A DNA stretch of 27,084 bases, taken from the NCBI GenBank assembly GCA_900544445.1, contig UQVK01000047.1:1-27084 (forward strand). The letters run 5' to 3'. The translations under genes and the position numbers were made by a program. Under the pieces are notes generated by a model, which saw only the letters and a list, made by a program, of their open reading frames with translations, did no database searches and was not told the DNA's origin. Position 1 is the first letter of the stretch, and every line of letters begins with the position of its first letter. The DNA comes from an uncultured Lachnospiraceae bacterium. GTDB taxonomy: Bacteria; Bacillota; Clostridia; Lachnospirales; Lachnospiraceae. Below are positions 7,584-14,355 of this stretch, piece by piece.

Positions 7584-7687
7584 GAGGAGAAATCACACAG
7601 GTGATTTCTCCTCTGCGATCACAGCAGTTTTGTGCTTCGCGCAAAACTGCCGATTGAAAAATAAGCCATCGGGCTTATTTTTCAATC
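7584..7687. repeat. Composite three-hairpin repeat (copy 2 of the 16-4-16 element)
   Basis: Three consecutive near-perfect hairpins fill the padR-to-HAAS gap. They are a 13-bp stem with 4-nt loop (7584-7613); a 12-bp stem with one G-T pair and a 3-nt loop (7624-7650); and a perfect 16-bp stem with ATCG loop (7652-7687), followed by TTTTC. The last is the same element as at 14-49, with the inner arm changed on both sides, and the CAAAACTGCC before it recurs before copy 3 at 23402. The last hairpin could attenuate read-through from padR into the transporter genes. The rest of 7522-7760 shows no gene. Confidence 0.8.
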
Positions 7688-7760
7688 TTTTCACAGTGAG
7701 GTTTTATCAGACAAAACAGATCAGGCTAAGCTTCCAGGGGGGAAGCGGAAAGGATTGCTT

Positions 7761-8894
7761 ATGGAAACGATCAGAACCTATCTTGAAAACATGTTCGCAC
7801 GTCTTCCTCAGACTCCCCAGATCATCCGTCTGGAGAACGACATGCTCCGCACCATGGAGGATAAGTACGAAGAACTGAAGAGCGAGGGGAAATCGGAAAA
7901 CGAGGCGGTGGGTATCGTCATTTCCGAATTTGGAAATATCGATGAGCTGCTGGCCGAACTGGATCTTCAGGCTCCCGAAGGCTCCATCGGCTCACAGGAA
8001 GGCCGGGAATCCGCCCGTTCCGGTCAGGACGGCTCCCTTTTTTCTTCAGAGAAATTCGAGGACAGCGGCTCCTGCGGAACCGGCTCTCAGGCCATCTATC
8101 TGGATCAGGAGCAGGCCGATCAGATCATCCGGGACAAAATCCGGATCTCACGGATCATGGCGTTTGGAATCAGCCTGTTTCTGCTCGGCCCGGCCTTTCT
8201 GTTTCTGGTCAGAGGACTGCTTCTGTCCGGCGGGCTGCTGCAGAACCCCGGTACCAGAACAGGCGGACTGCTTCTCATGATTCTTCCTCTTGCTGTCTGC
8301 CTGATTCTGGGGCTGATTCTTACTATCTACGCGGGCTCTCTGTCCGTGCAGTACCGGCCTCTGAAGGAGGCTCCTCTCATCATCGCGCCTTCCCTCAGAG
8401 ACCATATCTGCAGGCAGCGCGAGGAATTTGCCCCGCAGTATGCGGTCATGCTGGCAATCGGCATCCTGCTGGCACTCTTTTCTCCTCTGTCGTTCGTGCT
8501 CGTCCCGCTTTCCACCGACAGAACGGCGGATGCCTTTTCTCAATATCAGTATAAGCTGTATACCAGTTCCTTTTTCCTGCTTCTCTTTCTTGCCATCGCG
8601 CTCTATCTCTTTCTGACGGCACACGCCCAGAAAAAGGTCTACGCGCTGCTTTTAAAGGAAGAGGATCGGATCGAAAAGGCCGGAAGCCGGCTGCGGGAGG
8701 AGGGCATTCTGCGGGGAATCCTCTCCTCCTACTGGCCGCTGGTGTTCTGCGTTTATTTTCTCATCAGCTTCTACCTGGGCATCTGGGCAATCAGCTGGCT
8801 CATCTACTGGCCCATCGCTCCTGCCGTTCAGAAGGCGCTGTATGGCCGCCTGCACCAGCTTGAAAAGCGGAGGAAGGAGGGGGAGCGGAAATGA
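7761..8894 (+). CDS. HAAS/permease-prefix-domain membrane protein
   Basis: A 377-residue protein. The N-terminal about 65 residues are helical and match the permease-prefix (HAAS, DUF1700-like) pattern: RLENDMLRTMEDKYEELKSEGKSENEAVGIVISEFGN split across two helices. A polar linker (about 70-125) follows, then five likely membrane segments at about 130-150, 165-190, 225-247, 265-285 and 322-345. HAAS proteins usually pair with PadR regulators; their role is poorly defined (regulatory or transporter accessory). ATG 7761 follows AAAGGA by 6 nt, which is preferred over a TTG two codons earlier. The stop overlaps the start of the ABC ATPase gene (ATGA), implying translational coupling. Confidence 0.75.
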   Translation: METIRTYLENMFARLPQTPQIIRLENDMLRTMEDKYEELKSEGKSENEAVGIVISEFGNIDELLAELDLQAPEGSIGSQEGRESARSGQDGSLFSSEKFEDSGSCGTGSQAIYLDQEQADQIIRDKIRISRIMAFGISLFLLGPAFLFLVRGLLLSGGLLQNPGTRTGGLLLMILPLAVCLILGLILTIYAGSLSVQYRPLKEAPLIIAPSLRDHICRQREEFAPQYAVMLAIGILLALFSPLSFVLVPLSTDRTADAFSQYQYKLYTSSFFLLLFLAIALYLFLTAHAQKKVYALLLKEEDRIEKAGSRLREEGILRGILSSYWPLVFCVYFLISFYLGIWAISWLIYWPIAPAVQKALYGRLHQLEKRRKEGERK

Positions 8895-9670
8895 CAGGAG
8901 AATCCGGCGGGTATCTGCTGCGCATGGAAGGTCTGTGCCGTTCCTACCGGAAGCAGCCGGCTCTGTCTGGCTTTTCCGGAGAAATCGAGCTGGAGCGCGG
9001 CCTGATCTATGGCCTCATCGGTCCCAACGGCTCCGGGAAAACCACTCTGCTCAAGCTGCTTGCCGGGATTCTGGTTCCTTCCGGCGGACGCATTTTTCGG
9101 AAAGGGGAGGGGCGGAAAAAGGAGAACTGCGCAGAGCAGGAGGCTTCCTTTCCTGCCTGGAGCCGGGAAAATGTGGTCTATATTCCCGCCGGAGAACGGG
9201 GACTCCGGTATAAGAATACGGTCCGGGACAATGTCCTGTATTTCTCCGCTTTGAAAGGGAGAAGCGCAGAAGAGACGGAAGCGCTTCTTACGCGGTACGC
9301 CTCTTTCCTGCACTGCGAAGCTCTTCTGGACCGTCGGGTGGAAACCCTGTCCCTTGGACAGAAGAAGAAAGCTTCGCTGCTGTGCGGGCTGTGCGCCGGA
9401 GCCAGACTGATCCTCATGGATGAACCTGAAGGCGGTCTGGATCTGGACGCCAGAGGCGAGCTGAAGCGTACCATCCTGCAGACGGCCCGCAGGGAAGGCG
9501 TCACCTTTCTCATCTCCTCCCATGACCTGCTGCTGTTTGAGGGGCTGGCAGACAGGTATCTGTTCCTGCGGAATGGAAAGGACGTCTTTCACAACGACGG
9601 AACCATGGACCGGGAAAGCCTGCAGGCTGCATATGAAAGGCTGACAGAAGAAGGGAGAATGGAGCAATGA
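8891..9670 (+). CDS. ABC transporter ATP-binding protein
   Basis: A 259-residue nucleotide-binding subunit of an ABC-2-type exporter. Walker A is GPNGSGKT (44-51), the signature LSLGQ (153-157), Walker B LILMDEPEGGLD (about 173-184), and the switch histidine 211 in SSHD. The usual Q-loop glutamine is not evident: the matching stretch reads VYIPAGERGLRY, closer to the PEGR/PEDR form of some amino-acid and sugar importers. The gene overlaps both neighbours by ATGA, so ATPase, permease and HAAS protein are probably made in fixed ratio. The substrate is unknown; the PadR context suggests export of a toxic or envelope-active compound. Confidence 0.93.
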   Translation: MTGESGGYLLRMEGLCRSYRKQPALSGFSGEIELERGLIYGLIGPNGSGKTTLLKLLAGILVPSGGRIFRKGEGRKKENCAEQEASFPAWSRENVVYIPAGERGLRYKNTVRDNVLYFSALKGRSAEETEALLTRYASFLHCEALLDRRVETLSLGQKKKASLLCGLCAGARLILMDEPEGGLDLDARGELKRTILQTARREGVTFLISSHDLLLFEGLADRYLFLRNGKDVFHNDGTMDRESLQAAYERLTEEGRMEQ

Positions 9671-10452
9671 AGGGATTCTTAAATGCCGTATTCCAGGAAG
9701 TCAGGCTGGATCTGAAGGAAAGCCTGCAATACCGGACCAGTCTTCTTTCGGACGCCGCTATTTTCGTAGGTTCTTTTCTCGCCGCCTTCTTTCTGGGCTC
9801 GGGCTCCAGCCTGACCTCCTTTTACCGGGCTGATGCCACGCAGGGCATCATGCTGCTTCTGATCGGTTATCTTTTCTGGGGAAACAGCTCCGCTGCTTTG
9901 GGATACTGCACAGGCACGCTGCAGGGGGAAATGGAACGCGGCATCTTTGAAATGCGGCTGCAGAGCCGGTATCCTCTCACCCTTCTGCTGTTCTGCCGTC
10001 TGCTGGCCAGCACCCTCCTGCATTTTCTGGTATACGGAGTTCTGCTTGCAGCGGCAGCCCTGCTCACAGGCTCTTCCCCGGCGGATGGCGGCTTCCTTTT
10101 TTTCTCCCTCCTCCTCTTTCTGCCATGTCTGGCCGGCATGTACGGCATGGGACTAATCGCGGGCGCCGTCTCTCTGCGCGCGAAAAAAACGGGCAGCCTG
10201 ATCTTTCTGATCCAGACCGCCCTGCTCTTTGTCACCAATACGCTTACTCCCACCGCTCCGGATCCCCTGTTTCTGATCCCCTTCTGCTCCGGCATAGACA
10301 TCGCCCGCCGTCTCTATCTGTACGGGTACGCCTCCGCTGGCGCCTGGGCCGGATACCTTCTTATCAATCTGGCCTGGTGCCTTTTGGGAAACGCTGTTTT
10401 CGGGCTCTGCATGAGACGGGAACGAAGAACCGGAGCATGGGATACCTATTAA
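9667..10452 (+). CDS. ABC-2 type transporter permease
   Basis: A 261-residue, very hydrophobic integral membrane protein with about six transmembrane segments (residues about 25-45, 60-80, 105-135, 143-170, 175-200, 230-252). The amphipathic N-terminus (FLNAVFQEVRLDLKESLQYR) is typical of ABC-2 permeases. The start overlaps the ATPase stop (ATGA). It is the membrane partner of the preceding ATPase and the last gene of the padR cassette. Its stop is separated by only 3 nt from the stop of the convergent EFR1 gene, so no intergenic terminator fits between them. Confidence 0.85.
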   Translation: MKGFLNAVFQEVRLDLKESLQYRTSLLSDAAIFVGSFLAAFFLGSGSSLTSFYRADATQGIMLLLIGYLFWGNSSAALGYCTGTLQGEMERGIFEMRLQSRYPLTLLLFCRLLASTLLHFLVYGVLLAAAALLTGSSPADGGFLFFSLLLFLPCLAGMYGMGLIAGAVSLRAKKTGSLIFLIQTALLFVTNTLTPTAPDPLFLIPFCSGIDIARRLYLYGYASAGAWAGYLLINLAWCLLGNAVFGLCMRRERRTGAWDTY

Positions 10453-11201
10453 GGCCTACAGAAAATATTCGTTCTCCCGCCTTTCCGCCAGCTTCTGCGT
10501 AAACATCTGCGCAAAGCTCCGGTAGCCCTCCGTGTCCATGTTCTTGGCTCCTGCCGGACAGATGCGGATACAACGGAAGCAGGAAATGCACCGATCCGCG
10601 TCCACCTGAAAATCCGGTCCGATGGCTCCCGCCGGACAGCGTTTCCGGCAGAGTCCGCAGCCCGTACAGGCATCGGAGGTAAGCGGCGCGAACTGGCCCT
10701 TTTCCATGGGCGGCTGCCGGGAATCGTCGCGTGAAGGCCGTCTCCCAAAACGGCTTTTCTGACGAATGCCGCGTCCGCCTCCAGATCGGCTTCGTCGGGC
10801 CTTCCCACCTGAATCTCCCCGTAGGTATGCCGGCCCACCAGCGCCGCCGCTCCCTTCACCACAAAGCCCTGCGCTTCGCAGAGATCCTGAAGCTCCACCA
10901 GAGCGTCGTCATAGTGGCGGTTTCCATAGGTGACCACAAGCACACAGGGCGTCTGCTCCCCGCGGATGCCGGACAGCCGCTCTGCCGCCAGAGCCGGAAG
11001 CCTTCCGCCGTAAACGGGCATGCCGAAGATCACGAAGTCTTCTCCGGAAAACTGCATCTGTACGGAAAATTCCTGCCCGTCCTCTCCCCGCGCTACCGTC
11101 AGGTCCACCGCCTGATAATCCGCATCCAGCGCACGCGCCATGGCATCCACGCTCTTTTTCGTATTTCCTGTAGGGGAAAAATAAACTGCTGTTGTTTTCA
11201 T
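10449..11201 (-). CDS. EFR1-family flavodoxin-ferredoxin, flavodoxin half (frameshifted)
   Basis: Residues 1 to about 165 are a flavodoxin-like domain: the FMN phosphate loop FSPTGNTKKS (8-17), then DFVIFGMPVYGGRLP and LVVTYGNRHYDDALVELQDL. After ATIPGS near 10710 the frame turns into a basic, Arg-rich non-conserved tail, while the expected ferredoxin domain continues in another minus-strand frame (10456-10707). One missing base around 10705-10716 would rejoin both into a roughly 249-residue EFR1 protein. These are electron-transfer proteins with FMN and two [4Fe-4S] clusters. The start ATG overlaps the stop of the 3-TM gene (ATGA). A true pseudogene, a sequencing error or recoding are all possible. 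Confidence 0.7.
   Translation of the reverse strand: MKTTAVYFSPTGNTKKSVDAMARALDADYQAVDLTVARGEDGQEFSVQMQFSGEDFVIFGMPVYGGRLPALAAERLSGIRGEQTPCVLVVTYGNRHYDDALVELQDLCEAQGFVVKGAAALVGRHTYGEIQVGRPDEADLEADAAFVRKAVLGDGLHATIPGSRPWKRASSRRLPPMPVRAADSAGNAVRREPSDRIFRWTRIGAFPASVVSASVRQEPRTWTRRATGALRRCLRRSWRKGGRTNIFCRP
10456..10707 (-). CDS. EFR1-family protein, C-terminal 2x[4Fe-4S] ferredoxin half
   Basis: An 83-codon stretch carrying two full cluster-binding motifs, CTGCGLCRKRCPAG and CISCFRCIRICPAG, arranged as in bacterial 2[4Fe-4S] ferredoxins. It is the expected C-terminal part of the EFR1 protein whose flavodoxin half lies in the other frame. The ATG at 10707 has no Shine-Dalgarno (GC-rich CCCGGCAGCCGCCC precedes it), so independent translation is unlikely. 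The conserved cysteines show this segment was under selection until recently, or still is. Confidence 0.7.
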   Translation of the reverse strand: MEKGQFAPLTSDACTGCGLCRKRCPAGAIGPDFQVDADRCISCFRCIRICPAGAKNMDTEGYRSFAQMFTQKLAERRENEYFL

Positions 11202-11530
11202 GCTTTTCTTCTATCTCCTTTATCCTTTCTGAAAATCCTCCAGATCAGAAGCAGATTCGCCGCCAGAGTGAAAAGGATCATATTTCTGCCAAGCGCCGCT
11301 GCCGTATCCGCCGTGTCCGAAAGCGCCGACCAGTCCCCAATCGACACGAGATGCTCCTGATAATACAGCTGCATGCATAGCGACACGCCGCACGCAGCGA
11401 AGCTGGCTACCGCCCAGAGCAGTTCCCCTGAATCTTTTCTTTTCAAACTTCTGAATAGTCCCGCCACCGGAAAAATCCAGGCGGCCAGCGCCAGAAAAAT
11501 ACTTCCTACATTCCACAAGGTCGCATCCAT
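11198..11530 (-). CDS. Small three-TM membrane protein of unknown function
   Basis: A 110-residue protein with three likely membrane helices (about 8-26, 36-58, 80-100) and a basic C-terminal tail (RIFRKDKGDRRKA). I do not recognise the family. The start at 11530 has AAGGAGAG about 8 nt upstream; a longer in-frame start at 11626 lies inside the neighbouring gene and is rejected. The stop overlaps the EFR1 start (ATGA), so the two are translationally coupled, and it begins only 26 nt after the MtaA-like methyltransferase gene. It may be a membrane partner for the flavodoxin-ferredoxin (inference from coupling only). Confidence 0.7.
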   Translation of the reverse strand: MDATLWNVGSIFLALAAWIFPVAGLFRSLKRKDSGELLWAVASFAACGVSLCMQLYYQEHLVSIGDWSALSDTADTAAALGRNMILFTLAANLLLIWRIFRKDKGDRRKA

Positions 11531-11556
11531 GGTACATCTCTCCTTCTCCGATACAT

Positions 11557-12534
11557 TCACAGGCTTCTGGCCGCCTCCGCCACCCAGCGGAGCCGCTCCC
11601 GGTCGATCTTCGCATCCACGGTACAATCCCCGCCCAGCATCAGACCGGTCTTTCCGTAGTTCAGAATCAGGTTTCTCGTATAGTCCTGCAGTTCCTCCTT
11701 GGTGCCGTGATACAGCACGCCCTGCTGGATCTTTCCGTCCCAGTGGGTCTCAAAGCCGCCCAGCACCGTTTTCCCGCCGAAGAAAAACCGGCCCTCCTCC
11801 AGACTCAGGCCTTCCACGAACACCGCCCAGTTCATCACCTTCGCCGGATAATCCTTCCACAGTTCCAGGCGGTTTCTCGCCCCCGCCCAGCCGCACATGT
11901 GCAGGATATTGTTTTCAGAAAAACGGTTGGCATGCTCCAGCACATACAGATCGGAGGGCCGCACAATTTTTCGGTATTCTTCCGGCAGGAAGCGGTCATA
12001 TTCCCCATTCTGTACACAGTAATAGATTCCGTCGCAGCCGGCCTCCGTAATGAGAAGCTCGGAAAGAAGCGCATTGGTCTGCCCGATGGCATCCAGAGCA
12101 CGCATGACGGCGTTTCTGTCCTTTCTCACATGCTCCATCACCACCGCATCCGGAAGGCCTGCCGCCTCGCTTCCAAAGCGGAACGAAGAGAAAGGAGCAA
12201 ACACGTTATAAAAGACACAGCGTTCCTTTCCGATTTCCCGGACGATGGCCGCCGCCCGTTCCACCTGCTCCCGGATAAAGGGATGATCCGCCGAAAGCGG
12301 CTCCACCCGGTTCCAGTCCTCCGCCTCCCGGATTTCCGGAAGCGGCCAGGCAAAATAGCCGTCGCACATAACCTTCAGAAAATCCAGGTCCGTCTCCCTG
12401 TAGTAGTTCAGATGGGCCTGTACGCAGGCGTCCCCCGCCGCCTCCTCCCCGCTGAAATGAAACCAGAAGCCCACCGGCACATGGTCCACTTCTTTTTTGT
12501 TCATCGCATTCAGTACCCTCGTCCTTTTGTCCAT
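11557..12534 (-). CDS. URO-D/MtaA-fold methyltransferase-like protein
   Basis: A 325-residue TIM-barrel protein of the uroporphyrinogen-decarboxylase superfamily. Its N-terminus (RTRVLNAMNKKEVDHVPVGF) matches the MtaA/CmuA-like branch rather than genuine HemE. It carries His212-X-Cys214 in LHMCGW and Cys304 in GGDCTVD, the HXC...C pattern that binds zinc for thiol activation in methylcobamide:CoM-type methyltransferases. The catalytic Asp/Arg context of HemE is not evident. Methyl transfer is therefore a better guess than porphyrin decarboxylation, but no corrinoid protein is present nearby. The start at 12534 follows AAGGAGG; the upstream 55 in-frame codons are rejected. Downstream genes are a 3-TM protein and EFR1. 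Confidence 0.8.
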   Translation of the reverse strand: MDKRTRVLNAMNKKEVDHVPVGFWFHFSGEEAAGDACVQAHLNYYRETDLDFLKVMCDGYFAWPLPEIREAEDWNRVEPLSADHPFIREQVERAAAIVREIGKERCVFYNVFAPFSSFRFGSEAAGLPDAVVMEHVRKDRNAVMRALDAIGQTNALLSELLITEAGCDGIYYCVQNGEYDRFLPEEYRKIVRPSDLYVLEHANRFSENNILHMCGWAGARNRLELWKDYPAKVMNWAVFVEGLSLEEGRFFFGGKTVLGGFETHWDGKIQQGVLYHGTKEELQDYTRNLILNYGKTGLMLGGDCTVDAKIDRERLRWVAEAARSL

Positions 12535-12552
12535 GACAACCTCCTTCATCTG

Positions 12553-12570
12553 ATGCCGCTGAAACGGCAT
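12553..12570 (-). other. Leader hairpin abutting the MtaA-like gene RBS
   Basis: ATGCCG/CGGCAT 6-bp stem with 6-nt loop. Its minus-strand 3' end lies about 8 nt before the AAGGAGG Shine-Dalgarno. It resembles the hairpins at 13353-13366 and 24500-24514. Confidence 0.4.
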
Positions 12571-12586
12571 TTGTATAAAGAACAGC

Positions 12587-13339
12587 TCATGCCGTCTTTT
12601 TTCGGAAGATATAAAATCTCCGTTTCCCCACATTTCCCTTTTCCAGAACCGTAAGCCCGTCCATCCGCAGCTTCTGCCCCTTATCTGTGACGATGACAAA
12701 CAGGGTTTTCTCCCCGAAACACCCGGTCAGATTCCGGATCAGACGATTCAGGCCGTCCGGCTCTTTTCCGTCCTGTTCCGTCCGGGCCTCTTCACCCGGC
12801 GTTTTCTCCTGGCTTTCCCACGCCGTCAGTTCTCCATAAGGAACATCTGTGATCAGGATATCGATCTCTTCTCCGGGATTCAACGGTCTTCCCGCATCCG
12901 CCTGAAACACGGTGCAGGGAATTTCCCGCTCCAGAAGCCCGGCAAGGCGCTCCGCGCTCGCCACAGCCTGTTCGTGGGAGGGCTTCCCATAGAGAGACAA
13001 AAGCTGCCGGAGTTCTTCCATCCGTTTCTCCATACCCTCCCGGCTCAGCAGGGAAAGATTCTTTCTGGCCGTTTCCAGCACCCTCTCATCGATATCGCTT
13101 GCGTAAATGCGGGAAATGGTTCCCTGATTCAGAAGCCCCAGAACCGTCAGCAGATAGCCGCCTCCGCAGCAGCAGTCGTACAACCGGATCTTTTCCTTTT
13201 TTTCACAATGGGAAAGCGCCCTGCGGTACAGCTCGCATCCCAGACGGACCGGAAAATTCGGAGCCCCGCCTGCGCCGCGGAGCACCCGCCCGCTGGAAAA
13301 GTCCTCCCAGCTGCGATCCTCGCAGTATCGGTATTCCAT
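12587..13339 (-). CDS. AviRa-like 23S rRNA methyltransferase
   Basis: A 250-residue class I SAM-dependent methyltransferase. The N-terminal SSGRVLRGAGGAPNFPVRL block followed by YDCCCGGGYLLTVLG (SAM loop, about 54-68) matches my recollection of the AviRa family. Its founder methylates a 23S rRNA guanine and confers resistance to avilamycin-type orthosomycins. An acidic residue pair in ASDIDERVLE (80-89) fits SAM ribose binding, and ITDVPYGELTAW (163-174) occupies the catalytic motif-IV position. The start has AAAGGAG 5 nt upstream. It is probably cotranscribed with trmO upstream, since I see no promoter in the 93-nt gap. The family call is moderately sure; the target nucleotide is not proven. 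Confidence 0.7.
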   Translation of the reverse strand: MEYRYCEDRSWEDFSSGRVLRGAGGAPNFPVRLGCELYRRALSHCEKKEKIRLYDCCCGGGYLLTVLGLLNQGTISRIYASDIDERVLETARKNLSLLSREGMEKRMEELRQLLSLYGKPSHEQAVASAERLAGLLEREIPCTVFQADAGRPLNPGEEIDILITDVPYGELTAWESQEKTPGEEARTEQDGKEPDGLNRLIRNLTGCFGEKTLFVIVTDKGQKLRMDGLTVLEKGNVGKRRFYIFRKKTA

Positions 13340-13352
13340 TTTCTCTCCTTTC

Positions 13353-13366
13353 GCCGCATCAGCGGC
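13353..13366 (-). other. Leader hairpin abutting the AviRa-like gene RBS
   Basis: GCCGC/GCGGC 5-bp stem with a 4-nt loop, 2 nt from the AAAGGAG ribosome binding site. In transcript sense it begins AAATGCCGC, as do the related hairpins at 12553-12570 and 24500-24514. Confidence 0.4.
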
Positions 13367-13432
13367 ATTTTATAAAAAAGTGTGCGCCTCCATTCTTCGG
13401 TCCAAACGCCGTTTGTGCACCACTCTCCGTAT

Positions 13433-14116
13433 TCAGAGCACCTCTTCCAGCCCGCAGACCGTAAGCACCCCGTCCTTCACCCGGAATTTGATGTCGTATC
13501 CGGCAAAGGTCACACCGTAGATCCGCTCCGGATCACTGCTGTAGCCGGGCCTTGGATCCTGAGCGAGCACCGCCTCTGCGGCCTTTCTCTTTTCCTCCGG
13601 ATACCGCGCAAGCAGCGCCTCGGGGAATTCCACCTGAAGCGCATGTTTTCTGGTTTCCTTCGTATAGCCCTCCGAGGCATCCGGATGACAGTCCGTCAAC
13701 GGGATGTAGGGCTTAATGTCAAGAATCGGCGTATTGTTCATCAGATCCGCCCCCAGCACGGTCAAAACCGGTCCCTCCTTCTCCGTCAGTTCCACACGCT
13801 TCAGCCGCACGCAGGAAAGGCCGATGCCGTTCGGACGGAAAGGCGAACGGGTGGCGAACACCCCCATCCTTGTGTTTCCCCCCAGCCGCGGCGGCCGCAC
13901 TGTAACGGACCAGCCCGCCCGTTCATTCTCAGAAAACTGCCAGAGAATCCAGATGTGGCTGAACTGTTCCAGCCCCCGGACCGCATCCGGATGCCGGAAT
14001 TCAGGCTCAAACACTACTTTTCCTTCCAGCTCTTCCACCAGGCCGCTCTGTCTGGGAATTCCGAACTTTTCCGGAAAATCCGTGCGGATATGCGCGATTG
14101 CTTTTAACTGCTCCAT
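13433..14116 (-). CDS. trmO: tRNA (N6-threonylcarbamoyl-A37)-N6-methyltransferase TrmO (TsaA/YaeB)
   Basis: A 227-residue YaeB/TsaA-type beta-barrel methyltransferase that adds a methyl group to t6A37 to give m6t6A in ANN-decoding tRNAs. Recognisable blocks are KFGIPRQSGLV, EFSHIW-like EQFSHIWILWQF, RMGVFATRSPFRPNGIGLS (the family signature and SAM-binding region), LTVLGADLMNNTPILDIKPYIP, and the C-terminal DPRPGY. Length is typical of Firmicutes members with the C-terminal extension. The start is preceded by AAAGGGA at a rather long distance (about 11 nt). It is the first gene of the minus-strand group ending at EFR1, with its own promoter facing the divergent P-ATPase. Confidence 0.92.
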   Translation of the reverse strand: MEQLKAIAHIRTDFPEKFGIPRQSGLVEELEGKVVFEPEFRHPDAVRGLEQFSHIWILWQFSENERAGWSVTVRPPRLGGNTRMGVFATRSPFRPNGIGLSCVRLKRVELTEKEGPVLTVLGADLMNNTPILDIKPYIPLTDCHPDASEGYTKETRKHALQVEFPEALLARYPEEKRKAAEAVLAQDPRPGYSSDPERIYGVTFAGYDIKFRVKDGVLTVCGLEEVL

Positions 14117-14175
14117 CTTTTCTGATTTCCCTTTCCCGTCCGGGTTGGATGCTGCCGGACTGTTCCTTTCTTTTC

Positions 14176-14204
14176 ACAATACAACAAAAAGAAGCGTTTG
14201 AAAA
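14176..14204 (-). promoter_or_regulatory. Candidate trmO promoter
   Basis: Minus-strand TTTTCA (14204-14199), a 17-nt spacer and TATTGT (14181-14176), each 4 of 6 to consensus. It is the best candidate in the AT-rich divergent region 14117-14355 between trmO and the P-ATPase. Confidence 0.4.
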
Positions 14205-14231
14205 GATTTTCTACATTTTTCAATTATATGA

Positions 14232-14260
14232 TTTATAACCTGCGGACAATCTGATATAAT
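14232..14260 (+). promoter_or_regulatory. Promoter of the P-type ATPase gene
   Basis: TTTATA (14232-14237), a 17-nt spacer and a perfect TATAAT (14255-14260) preceded by TGA, i.e. an extended -10. The predicted start near 14267 gives an approximately 90-nt leader. Confidence 0.7.
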
Positions 14261-14287
14261 AATATTCATGTGGGGTTTTCTCCTGCA

Positions 14288-14322
14288 GGTTTTTTACACT
14301 CTAAAAAACCAGCCAAAGCTGG
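14288..14322 (+). promoter_or_regulatory. Two overlapping leader hairpins before the P-type ATPase
   Basis: GGTTTTTT (14288-14295) pairs with AAAAAACC (14303-14310), and CCAGC (14309-14313) pairs with GCTGG (14318-14322). The two stems share CC at 14309-14310, so they cannot both close fully. They lie in the leader between promoter and start codon. I recognise no known metal riboswitch. Confidence 0.35.
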
Positions 14323-14355
14323 AAAGAACATAAGAAAGGAATGAGGTAAAACTGT

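Noticed and set aside
7690..7754. Separate promoter for the HAAS-ABC genes
   Set aside because: No acceptable -35/-10 pair in this stretch; read-through from the padR promoter is the simpler reading.
11557..12534. True HemE (heme biosynthesis) assignment
   Set aside because: The HemE N-terminal RQAGR-type motif is absent, while an HXC...C zinc motif typical of methyltransferases is present.
14197..14223. TTGAAAA...TTTTCAA inverted repeat as a fourth copy of the dispersed repeat
   Set aside because: Only the outer 7 bases pair, the geometry differs from 16-4-16, and the region is simply AT-rich promoter DNA.
14260..14355. Mn2+ (yybP-ykoY) or other metal riboswitch before the P-type ATPase
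   Set aside because: The leader is short and none of the conserved loop sequences of known metal riboswitches is visible.
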